Shown: piece after piece, positions 19,379-29,233 of the stretch
Layout of the letters: every line of letters starts with the position of its first letter
Numbering within the stretch: the stretch's first letter is position 1
DNA from: Nitrospinota bacterium
Lineage (GTDB): Bacteria; Nitrospinota_A; UBA7883
DNA length: 34,233 nucleotides
Assembly: GCA_016207925.1 (NCBI GenBank)
Contig: JACQZB010000064.1
Location: 1-34,233 of the forward strand
Direction of reading: 5' to 3'
Position numbers and translations under genes: made by a program
Notes under the pieces: generated by a model
Databases searched by the model: none
Seen by the model: the letters and a program-made list of their open reading frames with translations, nothing else
What the model was told of the DNA's origin: nothing

Positions 19379-21112
19379 TTATTCCAGCCACAATTCTTGC
19401 GCGCGCGCGGCCTCCACCCGCTTGAACCCCGCAATAAAATCTTCCAGCGGCATGGCGCCCAGATCGCGCCCGTCGCGCAAGCGCGGCGCCACCATGCCGG
19501 ATTCGGCCTCTTTGCCGCCCAGTACCAGCATGTAGGGTATTTTTTGCAATTGCGCATTGCGGATTTTCTTTTGCAGACGCTCCGGAGACACGTCCAACTC
19601 CGCGCGGACACCCGCCTTTTTCAGGCGCGCCCACACGCCGCGCGCGACTTCGTTCTGCGCGTCGGTGATCGGCAGGACGGTGGCCTGCGTGGGCGCGATC
19701 CATGCGGGAAACGCGCCCATGGTCTGCTCGATCAGGATACCCAGAAACCGCTCCAGCGAGCCGAAGATGGCGCGGTGGATCATCACGGGAGTGTGCGCGG
19801 CGCCGTCGGCGCCGATGTACTCCAGCCCGAACCGCTGGGGCAGGAAAAAGTCCACCTGCGCCGTGCCCAATTGCCATTGGCGGCCGATGCAGTCCTTGAC
19901 GTTGAACTCTATCTTTGGGCCGTAAAAGGCGCCCTCGCCTTCCTTGATCTTGTAGGCCATGCCCTTGGCGTCGAGCGCCTCCTTGAGCGCCGCGGTGGCG
20001 CGTTCCCACGCTTCCGGTTCGCCGATGGCCTTTTCAGGCCGCGTGGCGACGTAGATGGTGAACTCGTTAAACCCGAAATCGCGGTAGGTCTCCAGCGTCA
20101 GGTCAATGATGTCCACGATCTCCTTGCGTAAATCTTCCGGCGCGCAGTAGATATGCGCGTCGTCCTGCGTAAACGCGCGCACGCGGAAAAGGCCGTGGAG
20201 CACGCCCGACAATTCATGCCGGTGCACCAAGCCGAATTCCGCCACGCGCATCGGCAGGTCGCGGTAGGAGCGCAACTCCTCGCGGAACACCAGCAGGCCG
20301 CCGGGGCAGTTCATCGGCTTGATGGCGAACTGGCGTTCGTCCACCTCGGCGAAGTACATGTGTTCGCGGTAATACTCGGCGTGGCCGGAGGTTTTCCACA
20401 AATCCTCCACCAGCATGGCGGGAGTATGGATTTCCACGTAGCCGCGCGCGTCGTTGTTGGCGCGGTTGTAGGCCACCAATAGGTTGAACAGCGTCCGCCC
20501 CTTGGGCAGCATGAAAGGGAACCCCGGCCCTTCGTCGTGGAATGAAAACAGCTTGAGCTGCTTGCCGGTCAGCCGGTGGTCGCGCTTGCGCGCCTCTTCC
20601 ATGCGGTGGACATACTCGTCCAATTCCTGTTTGGTGGGGAAGCACAGGCCGTACACCCGCTGCAGCGGCTCGTTCTTCGCGTCGCCCAGCCAGTAGCTGC
20701 CGGCGATGCGGTCCAGCTTGACGGCGCCGATTTCGGCGGTGTTGGACACGTGCGGGCCGCGGCACAAGTCCACGAATCCGCCCTGCCGGTACACGGAAAC
20801 CACCGGCTCATCCTTAAGCAGGTTGTTGAGCGTGAGGACTTTGAACTTCTGGTCCGCGAACAGCTTCAAGGCTTCCTCGCGCGGGATCAACTCGCGGGCG
20901 AACAGATGTTTGCCCTTGATGATCTCCCGCATGATCTTTTCGATCCGGGGCAGGTCCTCCTCGGTTATGGAGCCTTCGGGCAGCTTTACATCGTAATAAA
21001 AACCGTCCTCCGTCTCCGGCCCGTAGGCGAACTGGGCGGCGGGATACAGCCGTTGTATGGCCTCGGCCATGATGTGGGCGGCGGAATGGCGCATGGCGTT
21101 CAATTCGGCCAT
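19379..21112 (-). CDS. thrS: Threonine--tRNA ligase lacking the N-terminal TGS domain
   Basis: 'RHSAAHIMAEAIQRLYP...GPETEDGFYYDV...MNCPGGLLVFR...RHELSGVLHGLFRVRAFTQDDAHIYC'; begins at the editing domain. Confidence 0.96.
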   Translation of the reverse strand: MAELNAMRHSAAHIMAEAIQRLYPAAQFAYGPETEDGFYYDVKLPEGSITEEDLPRIEKIMREIIKGKHLFARELIPREEALKLFADQKFKVLTLNNLLKDEPVVSVYRQGGFVDLCRGPHVSNTAEIGAVKLDRIAGSYWLGDAKNEPLQRVYGLCFPTKQELDEYVHRMEEARKRDHRLTGKQLKLFSFHDEGPGFPFMLPKGRTLFNLLVAYNRANNDARGYVEIHTPAMLVEDLWKTSGHAEYYREHMYFAEVDERQFAIKPMNCPGGLLVFREELRSYRDLPMRVAEFGLVHRHELSGVLHGLFRVRAFTQDDAHIYCAPEDLRKEIVDIIDLTLETYRDFGFNEFTIYVATRPEKAIGEPEAWERATAALKEALDAKGMAYKIKEGEGAFYGPKIEFNVKDCIGRQWQLGTAQVDFFLPQRFGLEYIGADGAAHTPVMIHRAIFGSLERFLGILIEQTMGAFPAWIAPTQATVLPITDAQNEVARGVWARLKKAGVRAELDVSPERLQKKIRNAQLQKIPYMLVLGGKEAESGMVAPRLRDGRDLGAMPLEDFIAGFKRVEAARAQELWLE

Positions 21113-21230
21113 GAAACTTGTTCTCCACAGTATTGGGTAAAGGTTCTATTATAGGGGAACCTTCGCGGCGTTTGACAACTTCCGCGAAGCTGAAAATCAC
21201 GCAATGTTAATTTGAGGTGACGTCAAGCGT

Positions 21231-23354
21231 ATGTTTTCGGACTCCGCGCCGCCGCCGCCGCGCGCCTGGTTCCAACGGGACTGGGCGCTTTTGTTGTTGT
21301 TGAGCTTTTTAAGCCTGTTCATCGAAGTGCTGCTGATCCGCCACCTGGCCAGCGAAGTGCGAATCTTCGCGTATTTCAAAAATCTGGCGCTCATCGGTTC
21401 GTTCATCGGCCTGGGCTTCGGCTACCTGTACCCGCGCCGGTTGAGCCTGATGGTGACGGCGGGCGCGCTTACCTTGTTGGGTCTGGCCGCCAACCCCGCA
21501 TCGGGTTTCGGCCGCATTTCCCAATATCTCTCCTTCGCCGACTTGAATACCTGGGGGGGCATGGCCGCGCTGCCGGCGGCGGCTTTCCTGACGGGCGCCT
21601 TGATGCTGGGGGCGCTCTTCACCCTGATCATCATCGTCATGATCCCGCTGGGCCAACGGCTCGGCGAGCTGTTTGACCGCGCTCCAAACCGCATCGGCGC
21701 CTATTCGGTGAACATCGCCGGATCGCTGGTGGGGGTATGGGCGTTCGCCATGATCTCGTTCATGGAGCTGCGTCCGCTGTGGTGGGGCTTGATCGCGTTG
21801 GGGTTGTTGTTCGCATCCTATCGCTGGAGGATCAAGCAGGCGGCGGTGATGGGGGCGATGGCGCTTGCGCTGATTCTGACGGACGCGGGCAGATGGGCCA
21901 TCACCAGCGAGCTGATCACCTGGTCCCCCTATCAGAAAATCGCCTTGGGAAAAAACGCCGTTTCATACGACGCCATGGGCGAAACAAAAACCATCCCTTT
22001 TTATTCCTTGCAGACCAACGACACCATCTACATGTACCTGCTAGACCTTTCCACATCCATGCGCCGCCAACACCCCCTGGTGTTTCCCGAAAAGTACGAC
22101 CGCTATCAGTACTACGACCTGCCCTATACCATGGCGCCCCGGCTGGATCACGCGCTGGTGCTGGGCGCGGGGGGCGGCAACGATGTGGCCGCCGCGTTGC
22201 GCGCCGGGGCGCGCAAGGTCACCGCGGTGGAAATTGATCCGGTCATCATCCGCCATGGGCGCTCCTACCACCCCGAAAAACCGTATGGCGATCCGCGCGT
22301 CACCGTGGTGGAAAACGACGCGCGCAACTTTCTTAAAAACGACCGCGGAACCTACGACATCATCATCCTGGGCCTGTTGGACTCGCATACCCTTACCTCC
22401 AACTTCTCCAACACCAACCTCGACAGTTTCATGTACACGCGCCAAAGTATCGAGGCCATGAAGGCGCGCCTTGCGCAGGATGGACTGTTGGCGCTCTCGT
22501 TCCAGGTCGCCCGCCCCTGGATTGGCGAAAAGCTGTTCCAGATGGTCAGGGATGTTTTCGGAGCGCCTCCGCTGGTCATCCATTTCCCCTCGGACGACCG
22601 TTTTATCCGCGGCACGGGCGGCACCTACTTCCTGGCGGGAAATGATATGGCCCGCGCGCGCGGCGCCGTGGCGGCTGACAACCTCATCCAACGGCTCGCC
22701 CTGCCATCGGAGGCGCTGGCCCGCCAATACGAAGCCGCCAGCCCCGCCGCGCCCTCCGACGACTGGCCGTACCTGTACGTGGAACGCCGCGCCGTACCCA
22801 CCCTGCACTGGATCGTCTCCGCGCTGCTGGCGCTGATCTTCGCCGTGGTGTACTACCGCCTGTTCGGGCGGCCCGGCGCCAACGATCTGCATTTCGCCGC
22901 GCTCGGCGCTGGCTTTTTATTGTTGGAGGTGGGGGTCATCAGCCGTTTCACCCTGTTCTGGGGCGCCACCTGGCTGGTCAGCTCCGTGGTGATTTCCCTG
23001 ATTCTGACGGCGATCCTTATCGCCAACTGGATGTATCTTTCGCTGCCCAAACGCATCCCCTATCCGGTGATCTACGCGGCGCTGGCGGCGGCGCTGGTCA
23101 TGGCGTATGTAACGCCCTTATCCTCAAACGCGGTAATCCTGCTGTACCTGATCCCGTTCACGATTATCGGCTATCTGTTCGCCGCTTCATTCGCCGCGGC
23201 GAAAACCGGCTCGCGGGCGCTGGCGTACAACCTGTTCGGCGCGCTGGTGGGCGGGCTTTCGGAAAGCTTGAGCTTTGTGACGGGGCTTTCCAGCCTGATC
23301 TTGCTGGCGGCGGGATTCTACGCGCTTTCGCTGGTGGCCCTGCGCCGCGGATAG
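21231..23354 (+). CDS. Multipass membrane protein with central spermidine-synthase-like domain
   Basis: N- and C-terminal TM helices; central 'LDHALVLGAGGGNDVAAALRAGARKVTAVEIDPVIIRHGRSYHPEKPYGDPRVTVVENDARNFLKN'. Confidence 0.85.
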   Translation: MFSDSAPPPPRAWFQRDWALLLLLSFLSLFIEVLLIRHLASEVRIFAYFKNLALIGSFIGLGFGYLYPRRLSLMVTAGALTLLGLAANPASGFGRISQYLSFADLNTWGGMAALPAAAFLTGALMLGALFTLIIIVMIPLGQRLGELFDRAPNRIGAYSVNIAGSLVGVWAFAMISFMELRPLWWGLIALGLLFASYRWRIKQAAVMGAMALALILTDAGRWAITSELITWSPYQKIALGKNAVSYDAMGETKTIPFYSLQTNDTIYMYLLDLSTSMRRQHPLVFPEKYDRYQYYDLPYTMAPRLDHALVLGAGGGNDVAAALRAGARKVTAVEIDPVIIRHGRSYHPEKPYGDPRVTVVENDARNFLKNDRGTYDIIILGLLDSHTLTSNFSNTNLDSFMYTRQSIEAMKARLAQDGLLALSFQVARPWIGEKLFQMVRDVFGAPPLVIHFPSDDRFIRGTGGTYFLAGNDMARARGAVAADNLIQRLALPSEALARQYEAASPAAPSDDWPYLYVERRAVPTLHWIVSALLALIFAVVYYRLFGRPGANDLHFAALGAGFLLLEVGVISRFTLFWGATWLVSSVVISLILTAILIANWMYLSLPKRIPYPVIYAALAAALVMAYVTPLSSNAVILLYLIPFTIIGYLFAASFAAAKTGSRALAYNLFGALVGGLSESLSFVTGLSSLILLAAGFYALSLVALRRG

Positions 23355-23355
23355 G

Positions 23356-23964
23356 CTACCAGGGCAGCGGGCCTTTGCCATGCCGGACCAACTCCGGCCC
23401 CGCGCCCGTGGCGTCTATGATGGTGGATGGATCGGACACCAGCGGCCCCACGTCTATGACGATGTCCACCTTGCGCGTGACCTCCTCCGGCAAAAGCGCC
23501 GGGTCGGTCAGCGGCTCCGCTCCCGCCAGGTTCACCGACGAGGACAACACCGGCCTTCCAAACAGCGACACCAGCTTCTCGCACACGGGATGATCGGGGA
23601 TGCGCACGCCCACGGTGTTGCGTTTGCCGAGCATCTTCTTGGGGATATTCGTTTTCCGCGCCACCAAGATATACGTGTACGGGCCGGGCAGGGTGCGGTT
23701 CATCAGCCGGTAGGCCCAATTGGGGATAAAAGCGAACTCGCTGATCTGCGCCACGCTTTCGCAGATGAAGCTGAATGGCTTGCCGGGATCGCGCTTCTTG
23801 ATGTCCGCGATCCGCTCGATGGCCCGCTCCGAGAAAATGTCGCATCCCACGCCATAGATGGTATCCGTGGGGTATATGACCACGGCGCCCTTGGCCAGTT
23901 GGTCCGCCACATCGCGCAGCACATGGTACGAAGCGCGATGAGGGTCTAGATGGATGGTTTTCAT
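23356..23964 (-). CDS. L-threonylcarbamoyladenylate synthase (Sua5/YrdC/YciO family)
   Basis: 'GAVVIYPTDTIYGVGCDIFSERAIERIADIKKRDPGKPFSFICES...TVGVRIPDHPVCEKL...SSSVNLAG'. Confidence 0.93.
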   Translation of the reverse strand: MKTIHLDPHRASYHVLRDVADQLAKGAVVIYPTDTIYGVGCDIFSERAIERIADIKKRDPGKPFSFICESVAQISEFAFIPNWAYRLMNRTLPGPYTYILVARKTNIPKKMLGKRNTVGVRIPDHPVCEKLVSLFGRPVLSSSVNLAGAEPLTDPALLPEEVTRKVDIVIDVGPLVSDPSTIIDATGAGPELVRHGKGPLPW

Positions 23965-24148
23965 GCTGCCTGTGGCGCCTGCCTTCCGCGGATATTAGGC
24001 GACTTGGGGGCGTGTTGTCAAAACCCCTTTTGGACCGGGCGCATGGCTGGTAATTTTTCTTTTCAAATGACCGCGGGTTGTGGCATGATTCCAGCCTTGT
24101 GGGAAGTCGTCACAGCCATACCCCTCGTTTCAAGGGAGCGCTTTATTC

Positions 24149-24994
24149 ATGAGTGACGGATTGAAGATCGTGGTGCTCATCAAGCAGGTGCCCGACACCT
24201 CCAGCGCCGCCGGCGTGAATCCCGACGGCACCGTGGACCGCGCCCGCGCCAAAAAAATGATGAACCCCTTCGACAAGTTCGCCTTGCAAAAGGCGCTTGA
24301 GTCGCGCCGGGACCACGGCGGGGAGATCGTCGCCATTTCCATGGGGCCGCCGCCGGCCATCGAGGTGCTCAACGAGGCGCTGGAATACGGCGCGGATAAA
24401 GGATACCTGCTCTCCGACCGGCGCCTGGCCGCGTCCGACACCTTGGCCACCGCCTATGCGCTGTTCAAAACCATCGAATGGATCGGCGGGGTGGACCTTG
24501 TGTTCACCGGGCTGCAAACCACCGACGGCGACACCGCCCAAACCGGGCCGCAGATCGCCGAGCGCATGGGCCTGGCCCAGGTCACGTACACTGAAACCAT
24601 GAAAATCACGGGCCGGACCATCCGCGCCTCGCGCATCATAGACGGCGGTTTGCAGCATGTGGAGCTGCAAATGCCCGCGTTGATCACCGTGGCCAACTCC
24701 GCCTCGAAGCTGGAATACAAAACATTCGCCAACGTGTACAAGTTCAAGGAACTGGCGCGCGACCCGAAAGCGCTGGAAGGGCGTGTGCGCGCCATTGATC
24801 TGGACGTGATTGGCGCCAATGCCGCGCGGGTGGGGCTGGTAGGCTCGCCGACGGTGGTGGGAAAAACCTGGAAGCTGGGCGAAAAGGGCGGCACGTGCAA
24901 AATATTCAAGGGCGACGCCCCCGCCCACGAGGCTCAATTGCTGGCGGGGGCGCTGGCCGCTGACGGCCAGGGAATGGAGGAACTGCTGAAATGA
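24149..24994 (+). CDS. etfB: Electron transfer flavoprotein beta subunit
   Basis: 'KIVVLIKQVPDTSSAAGVNPDGTVDRARAKKMMNPFDKFALQKALE...VFTGLQTTDGDTAQTGPQIAERMG'. Confidence 0.95.
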   Translation: MSDGLKIVVLIKQVPDTSSAAGVNPDGTVDRARAKKMMNPFDKFALQKALESRRDHGGEIVAISMGPPPAIEVLNEALEYGADKGYLLSDRRLAASDTLATAYALFKTIEWIGGVDLVFTGLQTTDGDTAQTGPQIAERMGLAQVTYTETMKITGRTIRASRIIDGGLQHVELQMPALITVANSASKLEYKTFANVYKFKELARDPKALEGRVRAIDLDVIGANAARVGLVGSPTVVGKTWKLGEKGGTCKIFKGDAPAHEAQLLAGALAADGQGMEELLK

Positions 24995-26058
24995 ACGATT
25001 TCGGCGATATTGCCGTCATAGCCGACCAGATTCAAAACGACATCCGTCCGGTCACGTTCGAGCTGTTGGGCGCCGCGCGCGAGCTGGCGGGCAAGTTGAA
25101 CGTCAAGGTGCGCGCCATCGTCATGGGCCACCAGTTAGGCTCCATCCCCACTACCTTGATCCACAGCGGCGCCGACGAGGTGTACGTGGTTGACCAGCCG
25201 GAACTGGCGGAGTACACCACGCTCCCCTACCGGCGCGCCGCGATCTCCGTCATTGACTCGTTCGACCGCGTGCCCCACATTGTCCTGTGCGGCGCCACCA
25301 CGTTGGGGCGCGACCTGGCCCCGCGCATCGCGGCCCACTACGAAGTGGGGCTAACCGCCGATTGCACGGAGTTGGACATCGGCGAATACGAGCACAAGGG
25401 CAAAGCGGACCCGGCCAAGGTGGGCATGTACCACAACTGCCTGTACGCCATCCGTCCCAGCTTCGGCGAAAGCCTCAAGGCGCGCATCATCGGCCCGTGG
25501 AAGAATCCGCAGATGGCCACCGCGCGCACCGGCGCCCTGATCCCCTGCAAGCCGGACACCTCCCGCACGGGAAAAATCATTCCCGTCAAGGTGGACTTCA
25601 AGCCGGATGACTTCCGCGTGAAGGTCATCGAAACCGTCCGCAAGGTCTCATCCGGCGCCGATCTGCTCAAGGCGAAAATCATCGTCTCCGGCGGATTCGG
25701 CCTGGGCGGGCCGGAAGGCTTTGACACGGTGCGCGATCTGGCTTCGATTTTCAAGGAATCCGCCGTGGGGTCTTCGCGCAAGGCTGTGGACGCGGGTTGG
25801 ATCCCCTACGACCATCAGGTGGGCCAGACCGGCAAAACCGTGCGCCCCGAAGTGTATATCGCGCTGGGCATCTCCGGCGCCATCCAGCACCGGGTGGGCA
25901 TGAGCAACTCGCGCGTGATCATCGCGGTCAACAAGGATGAAGAGGCCCCCATCTTCCAGTTCGCGCATTATGGCATCATCAGCGACCTGTTCGAGGTGGC
26001 GCCGTTGCTCAAAAAGGAATTCCAAAAGTCGCTGGCGGCCGCCGGCGCCGCCCGTTAA
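24991..26058 (+). CDS. etfA: Electron transfer flavoprotein alpha subunit
   Basis: C-terminal '[22 protein letters not shown]...[69 protein letters not shown]'. Confidence 0.95.
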   Translation: MNDFGDIAVIADQIQNDIRPVTFELLGAARELAGKLNVKVRAIVMGHQLGSIPTTLIHSGADEVYVVDQPELAEYTTLPYRRAAISVIDSFDRVPHIVLCGATTLGRDLAPRIAAHYEVGLTADCTELDIGEYEHKGKADPAKVGMYHNCLYAIRPSFGESLKARIIGPWKNPQMATARTGALIPCKPDTSRTGKIIPVKVDFKPDDFRVKVIETVRKVSSGADLLKAKIIVSGGFGLGGPEGFDTVRDLASIFKESAVGSSRKAVDAGWIPYDHQVGQTGKTVRPEVYIALGISGAIQHRVGMSNSRVIIAVNKDEEAPIFQFAHYGIISDLFEVAPLLKKEFQKSLAAAGAAR

Positions 26059-26076
26059 CCGATAAGGAGTCTTGCC

Positions 26077-27783
26077 GTGACCATCGAATACGATGTGGCG
26101 CTGGTGGGCGCAAGCCCGTCGAACCTGACCCTCGCCCACCGGCTGGTGGATCTGGCGGACCGGCCTATCCGCATCGCCATCCTGGAAAAAGCCAGGGAGA
26201 TCGGCGGGCACCTGCTCTCCGGCGCGGTCTCCAACCCGCGGGTGATCAGCAAGCTGTTCCCCGATTGGGATCATAGCGACTTCCCGCTCGAGGGCGTCTG
26301 CCGTGAAAGCTTCCTCACCGTGGCCTCGCATCGCCGCTGGGAATCGGTGGACCGGCTCTTCATGCCGCCCTATTTCAAAAAGGAAGGCTACGCCATCATC
26401 AATATCTCCGATATGGCGGCCTACATGGCCAAAAAGCTCGCCGAAAAAGCCGCCGCCAAGCCGGGCGTGGTGGTGGATATGTTCCCCGGCTTCCCCGCCC
26501 GCGGCGTGGTGTTCGAGGGCGAGGGCGTGGCGGGCGTCAAGGTGGACGACACCGGCAAGCCGGAGGACGACATCCTGCGCGCCAAGGTCACTGTGTTCGG
26601 CGACAAGGGTTTCGTCTCCCGCGACCTTATCAAAAAATTCAACCTCCGCAAGAACCCGCAGTTGTATTCCGTGGGCGTCAAGGAGGTGTGGGAAACACCG
26701 AAAAGCTACCAAGGCAAGGTGTGGCATACCCTTGGCTACCCTTTGATGACAGGCCATCTGGGCGGCGGATTCATCTACGGCTGCAAGGACAACCGGCTGA
26801 TCATCGGCATGGTGATGGCCCTGGACTACGCCAACCCCAACATCCGCCCGCCGCAGGTGTTGCAGGAGTTCAAGCGCCACCCCAATGTGCAGGACATGAT
26901 CCGGGGCGGCAAACTGCTCAAGTACGGCGCGGCGATCCTGCCCGAGGGCGGGTACTATTCCTTGCCGGAAAAGTTCGCCGTGGACGGCGCCATGCTGGTG
27001 GGCGATGCCTTGGGCACCTTGGACCTGAAGCGCTTCTCCGGCGTGGACAAGGCGATGGAAAGCGGCTACGTGGCCGCCGAGGTGATATGGGAAGCGTACA
27101 CGCGCGGCCGCTTCAACGCCGAAACCCTGGGCGTGTACCAGCGCCGCCTGATGGAGGGCTGGGTGGGCCGCGAACTGGCCGACAGCCGTTATTACCGCGA
27201 GGTGTTCAACGACTATCCGGAGTTGTTGGACTCCTTCATCCCCCGTATCATCGAGGGCGTCAACTCCGGCAAGAGCGTGTGGTACGCCGCCATGCAGGCC
27301 GGCTTGGCCGACATCGGCGGCGCGTTCCGCCTTTTGGGCGCGCGCAAAAAGATGGAGAACCCCTCCGACGGCATGCCCCCCGCCAAGCATACCGAGGACC
27401 GGCTGCACATTGACCCCGCCTTCAAGGCGCCGCCGCGCGACATGCCGCCCGATCCCGCCCCCAACACCGTGTACTCCACCGCCGATGTGGTGTTCTACGC
27501 CCATACCCATTACGAGGAGGGCAACCGTCACATAGACGAGTTCGACGCCAAGGTGTGCGACAAGTGCATCGCGCAGTACGACGCGGCGGGCAAGGACACC
27601 CCATGCGTGGGCGACTGCACCGCCGAGGTCCACCAGACGCTGGAAAAAGGCGGCAAGCGCCGCCACGCCATGGCGCTGGAAAACTGCGTCCAGTGCACCA
27701 CCTGCGAGATTGTGTGTCCGCCGGTGAACCTGCGCGTCAACGCCGCCTTCCACGGCTTCGGCCCCAATTTCATGGGCCTGTAG
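26077..27783 (+). CDS. Electron transfer flavoprotein-ubiquinone oxidoreductase (FixC+FixX-like) with cysteine-rich C-terminus
   Basis: FAD motif region, 'GALSNPRV'-like segment, 'RFSGVDKAMESGYVAAE', C-terminal 'ENCVQCTTCEIVCPPVNLRVN'. Confidence 0.93.
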   Translation: MTIEYDVALVGASPSNLTLAHRLVDLADRPIRIAILEKAREIGGHLLSGAVSNPRVISKLFPDWDHSDFPLEGVCRESFLTVASHRRWESVDRLFMPPYFKKEGYAIINISDMAAYMAKKLAEKAAAKPGVVVDMFPGFPARGVVFEGEGVAGVKVDDTGKPEDDILRAKVTVFGDKGFVSRDLIKKFNLRKNPQLYSVGVKEVWETPKSYQGKVWHTLGYPLMTGHLGGGFIYGCKDNRLIIGMVMALDYANPNIRPPQVLQEFKRHPNVQDMIRGGKLLKYGAAILPEGGYYSLPEKFAVDGAMLVGDALGTLDLKRFSGVDKAMESGYVAAEVIWEAYTRGRFNAETLGVYQRRLMEGWVGRELADSRYYREVFNDYPELLDSFIPRIIEGVNSGKSVWYAAMQAGLADIGGAFRLLGARKKMENPSDGMPPAKHTEDRLHIDPAFKAPPRDMPPDPAPNTVYSTADVVFYAHTHYEEGNRHIDEFDAKVCDKCIAQYDAAGKDTPCVGDCTAEVHQTLEKGGKRRHAMALENCVQCTTCEIVCPPVNLRVNAAFHGFGPNFMGL

Positions 27784-27870
27784 GCGCCGCCACGCTGTAC
27801 GCGGGCGCCTAATCCTTTATTGGGCGCAGCCTGTTGCGCCCGCCTCCTGCCCCCCCCCCGACTTTCTGCC

Positions 27871-27898
27871 GTAGGGGCGCTTCACGAATCGCCCCTAC
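27871..27898. repeat. Short inverted repeat GTAGGGGCG...CGCCCCTAC
   Basis: 9-bp perfect arms, 10-bp loop. Confidence 0.7.
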
Positions 27899-27914
27899 CA
27901 CGCTTCTATTCATT

Positions 27915-28000
27915 GTCATCGCGAGGATCGCATTAGCGATCCGTGGCGATCTCAAATTCGAGATTGCCGTGTCGCGCCTTGCGGCGCTCCTCGCAATGAC
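27915..28000. repeat. 86-bp palindromic intergenic element
   Basis: Outer arms GTCATCGCGAGGA / TCCTCGCAATGAC (12/13) and inner arms GGCGATCTC / GAGATTGCC (8/9). Confidence 0.75.
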
Positions 28001-28019
28001 TTTGAGTGGCGCGCCCTCT

Positions 28020-28079
28020 TGCCTCTTCCCCTCGCCCCTTGCGGGAGAGGGTCGCGCTGAAGGCGTGGGGTGAGGGGGA
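28020..28079. repeat. Repeat-like intergenic segment CTCTTCCCCTCGCCCCTTGCGGGAGAGGG...GGGGTGAGGGGGA
   Basis: Internal CTC(N)CCCTT/GGGAGAGGG self-complementarity and resemblance to dispersed GC-rich intergenic repeats. Confidence 0.5.
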
Positions 28080-28107
28080 TGAAAAACAACTTACCCCCCT
28101 CCACATT

Positions 28108-28116
28108 TGTTATAAT
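28108..28116 (+). promoter_or_regulatory. Extended -10 promoter element TGTTATAAT upstream of MNT gene
   Basis: TGn-TATAAT, 17 nt before the ATG at 28134. Confidence 0.55.
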
Positions 28117-28133
28117 GCTGGCAGGATAATGTC

Positions 28134-28466
28134 ATGACATCCGTTCTTGAACAACATCGCGAACAGCTAACCGCCCTTTGCCGCAAATACCGGGTCAAAC
28201 GGCTGGAGGTGTTCGGCAGCGCCACCGGGGAAAGCTTCGACCCGTCGCGGAGCGACATTGACCTGCTGGTGGAGTTCCTGCCGATAGAACCTGGCGCGTA
28301 CTTCGACACCTATTTCAACCTGCTGGATGCGCTTCAGCAATTGCTGGGCGCTCCGGTGCACCTTGTGGTGGCAAGGGCCATCCGTAATCCTTATTCTCAA
28401 AGCTCCGTGAACGAGAGTACGTTATTGCTCCATGCGGCGCGGCGGGCATGCCGGAGTTTCAACTAA
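28134..28466 (+). CDS. MNT-type minimal nucleotidyltransferase (antitoxin-like), no HEPN partner adjacent
   Basis: 'LEVFGSATGESFDPSRSDIDLLVEF' (GSx10DxD), ending 'SVNESTLLLHAARRACRSFN'. Confidence 0.88.
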   Translation: MTSVLEQHREQLTALCRKYRVKRLEVFGSATGESFDPSRSDIDLLVEFLPIEPGAYFDTYFNLLDALQQLLGAPVHLVVARAIRNPYSQSSVNESTLLLHAARRACRSFN

Positions 28467-28483
28467 AAAAGGGATAGACTCAT

Positions 28484-29203
28484 ATGGACAAGGAACGTGA
28501 AATCAGGTTATTGATACCGCCCATTTTCTTTTTCGCTTCGTTATATCTTGGAATTGCGGCTAATCCAGGCAAAAGCGTTGCGGAAGTAATACCCGCCTTT
28601 CCTGCTTCCGCCGACAACATTTGGCCAAATGCTGTGGTAGGAATCATTGAAGTACTGGCCGGAGGTAGCTTACTCCTCCTTACGGCAGGCTATTCAATTG
28701 GCGGGATAACTATTTTGCTATTACGACTTATTTATCGCATTTTCCTTAAAAACAAATACAAAGGAACTTACGAGGCCGCCTTGCCGAAAGATGCGTTACC
28801 ACGTGTCATGGAACTAATTTACTATAAGAAAGATACTAAAATGACTACTGACAATGAGGCGTTCTTTGCCGGAGTGACGCTTGATCATGATATCCTACCA
28901 GAACGATCAGAACGGCTCCACAAATGGATGGTACGCCGCTGGAGCACATTTAATGTTTCAGCGAACTCATCGGTATCGTTGTTTTTATCGCTTGCCGCTG
29001 GCGGGTGCTATGGCCTTTTCACCTATGAATGGTATTTATGGATGGTGGTTCTCTCATTGATATTCAGTCTCTCTTCTATTCACGCATGGCGTGGTTGCAT
29101 GGGGATGCGGAGATTTCAGGCAGAGCGGATGAGCATTAATAAACCGCCATGTGAAGATTGTCCCGGTAACGGCTTACGCCTTTATATTGATAATCGGACG
29201 TAA
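28484..29203 (+). CDS. Hypothetical multipass membrane protein
   Basis: Several hydrophobic helices; AT-rich relative to neighbours; C-terminus falls in the rtcB 3'-end repeat. Confidence 0.6.
   Translation: MDKEREIRLLIPPIFFFASLYLGIAANPGKSVAEVIPAFPASADNIWPNAVVGIIEVLAGGSLLLLTAGYSIGGITILLLRLIYRIFLKNKYKGTYEAALPKDALPRVMELIYYKKDTKMTTDNEAFFAGVTLDHDILPERSERLHKWMVRRWSTFNVSANSSVSLFLSLAAGGCYGLFTYEWYLWMVVLSLIFSLSSIHAWRGCMGMRRFQAERMSINKPPCEDCPGNGLRLYIDNRT
29172..29203 (-). repeat. 32-bp direct repeat copy A of the rtcB 3' end
   Basis: 29/32 identity to 29788-29819; minus-strand reading LRPIINIKA*. Confidence 0.93.
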
Positions 29204-29233
29204 GTTGAACTCCTCCCCATCAGCGCCAAACGC

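Noticed and set aside
19379-21112. ThrS missing TGS domain
   Set aside because: TGS-less ThrS proteins are known; noted in the feature but not unusual enough for a finding.
25648-27753. 701-aa minus-strand ORF
   Set aside because: Shadow of etfA and ETF-QO with low-complexity composition and no domain signature.
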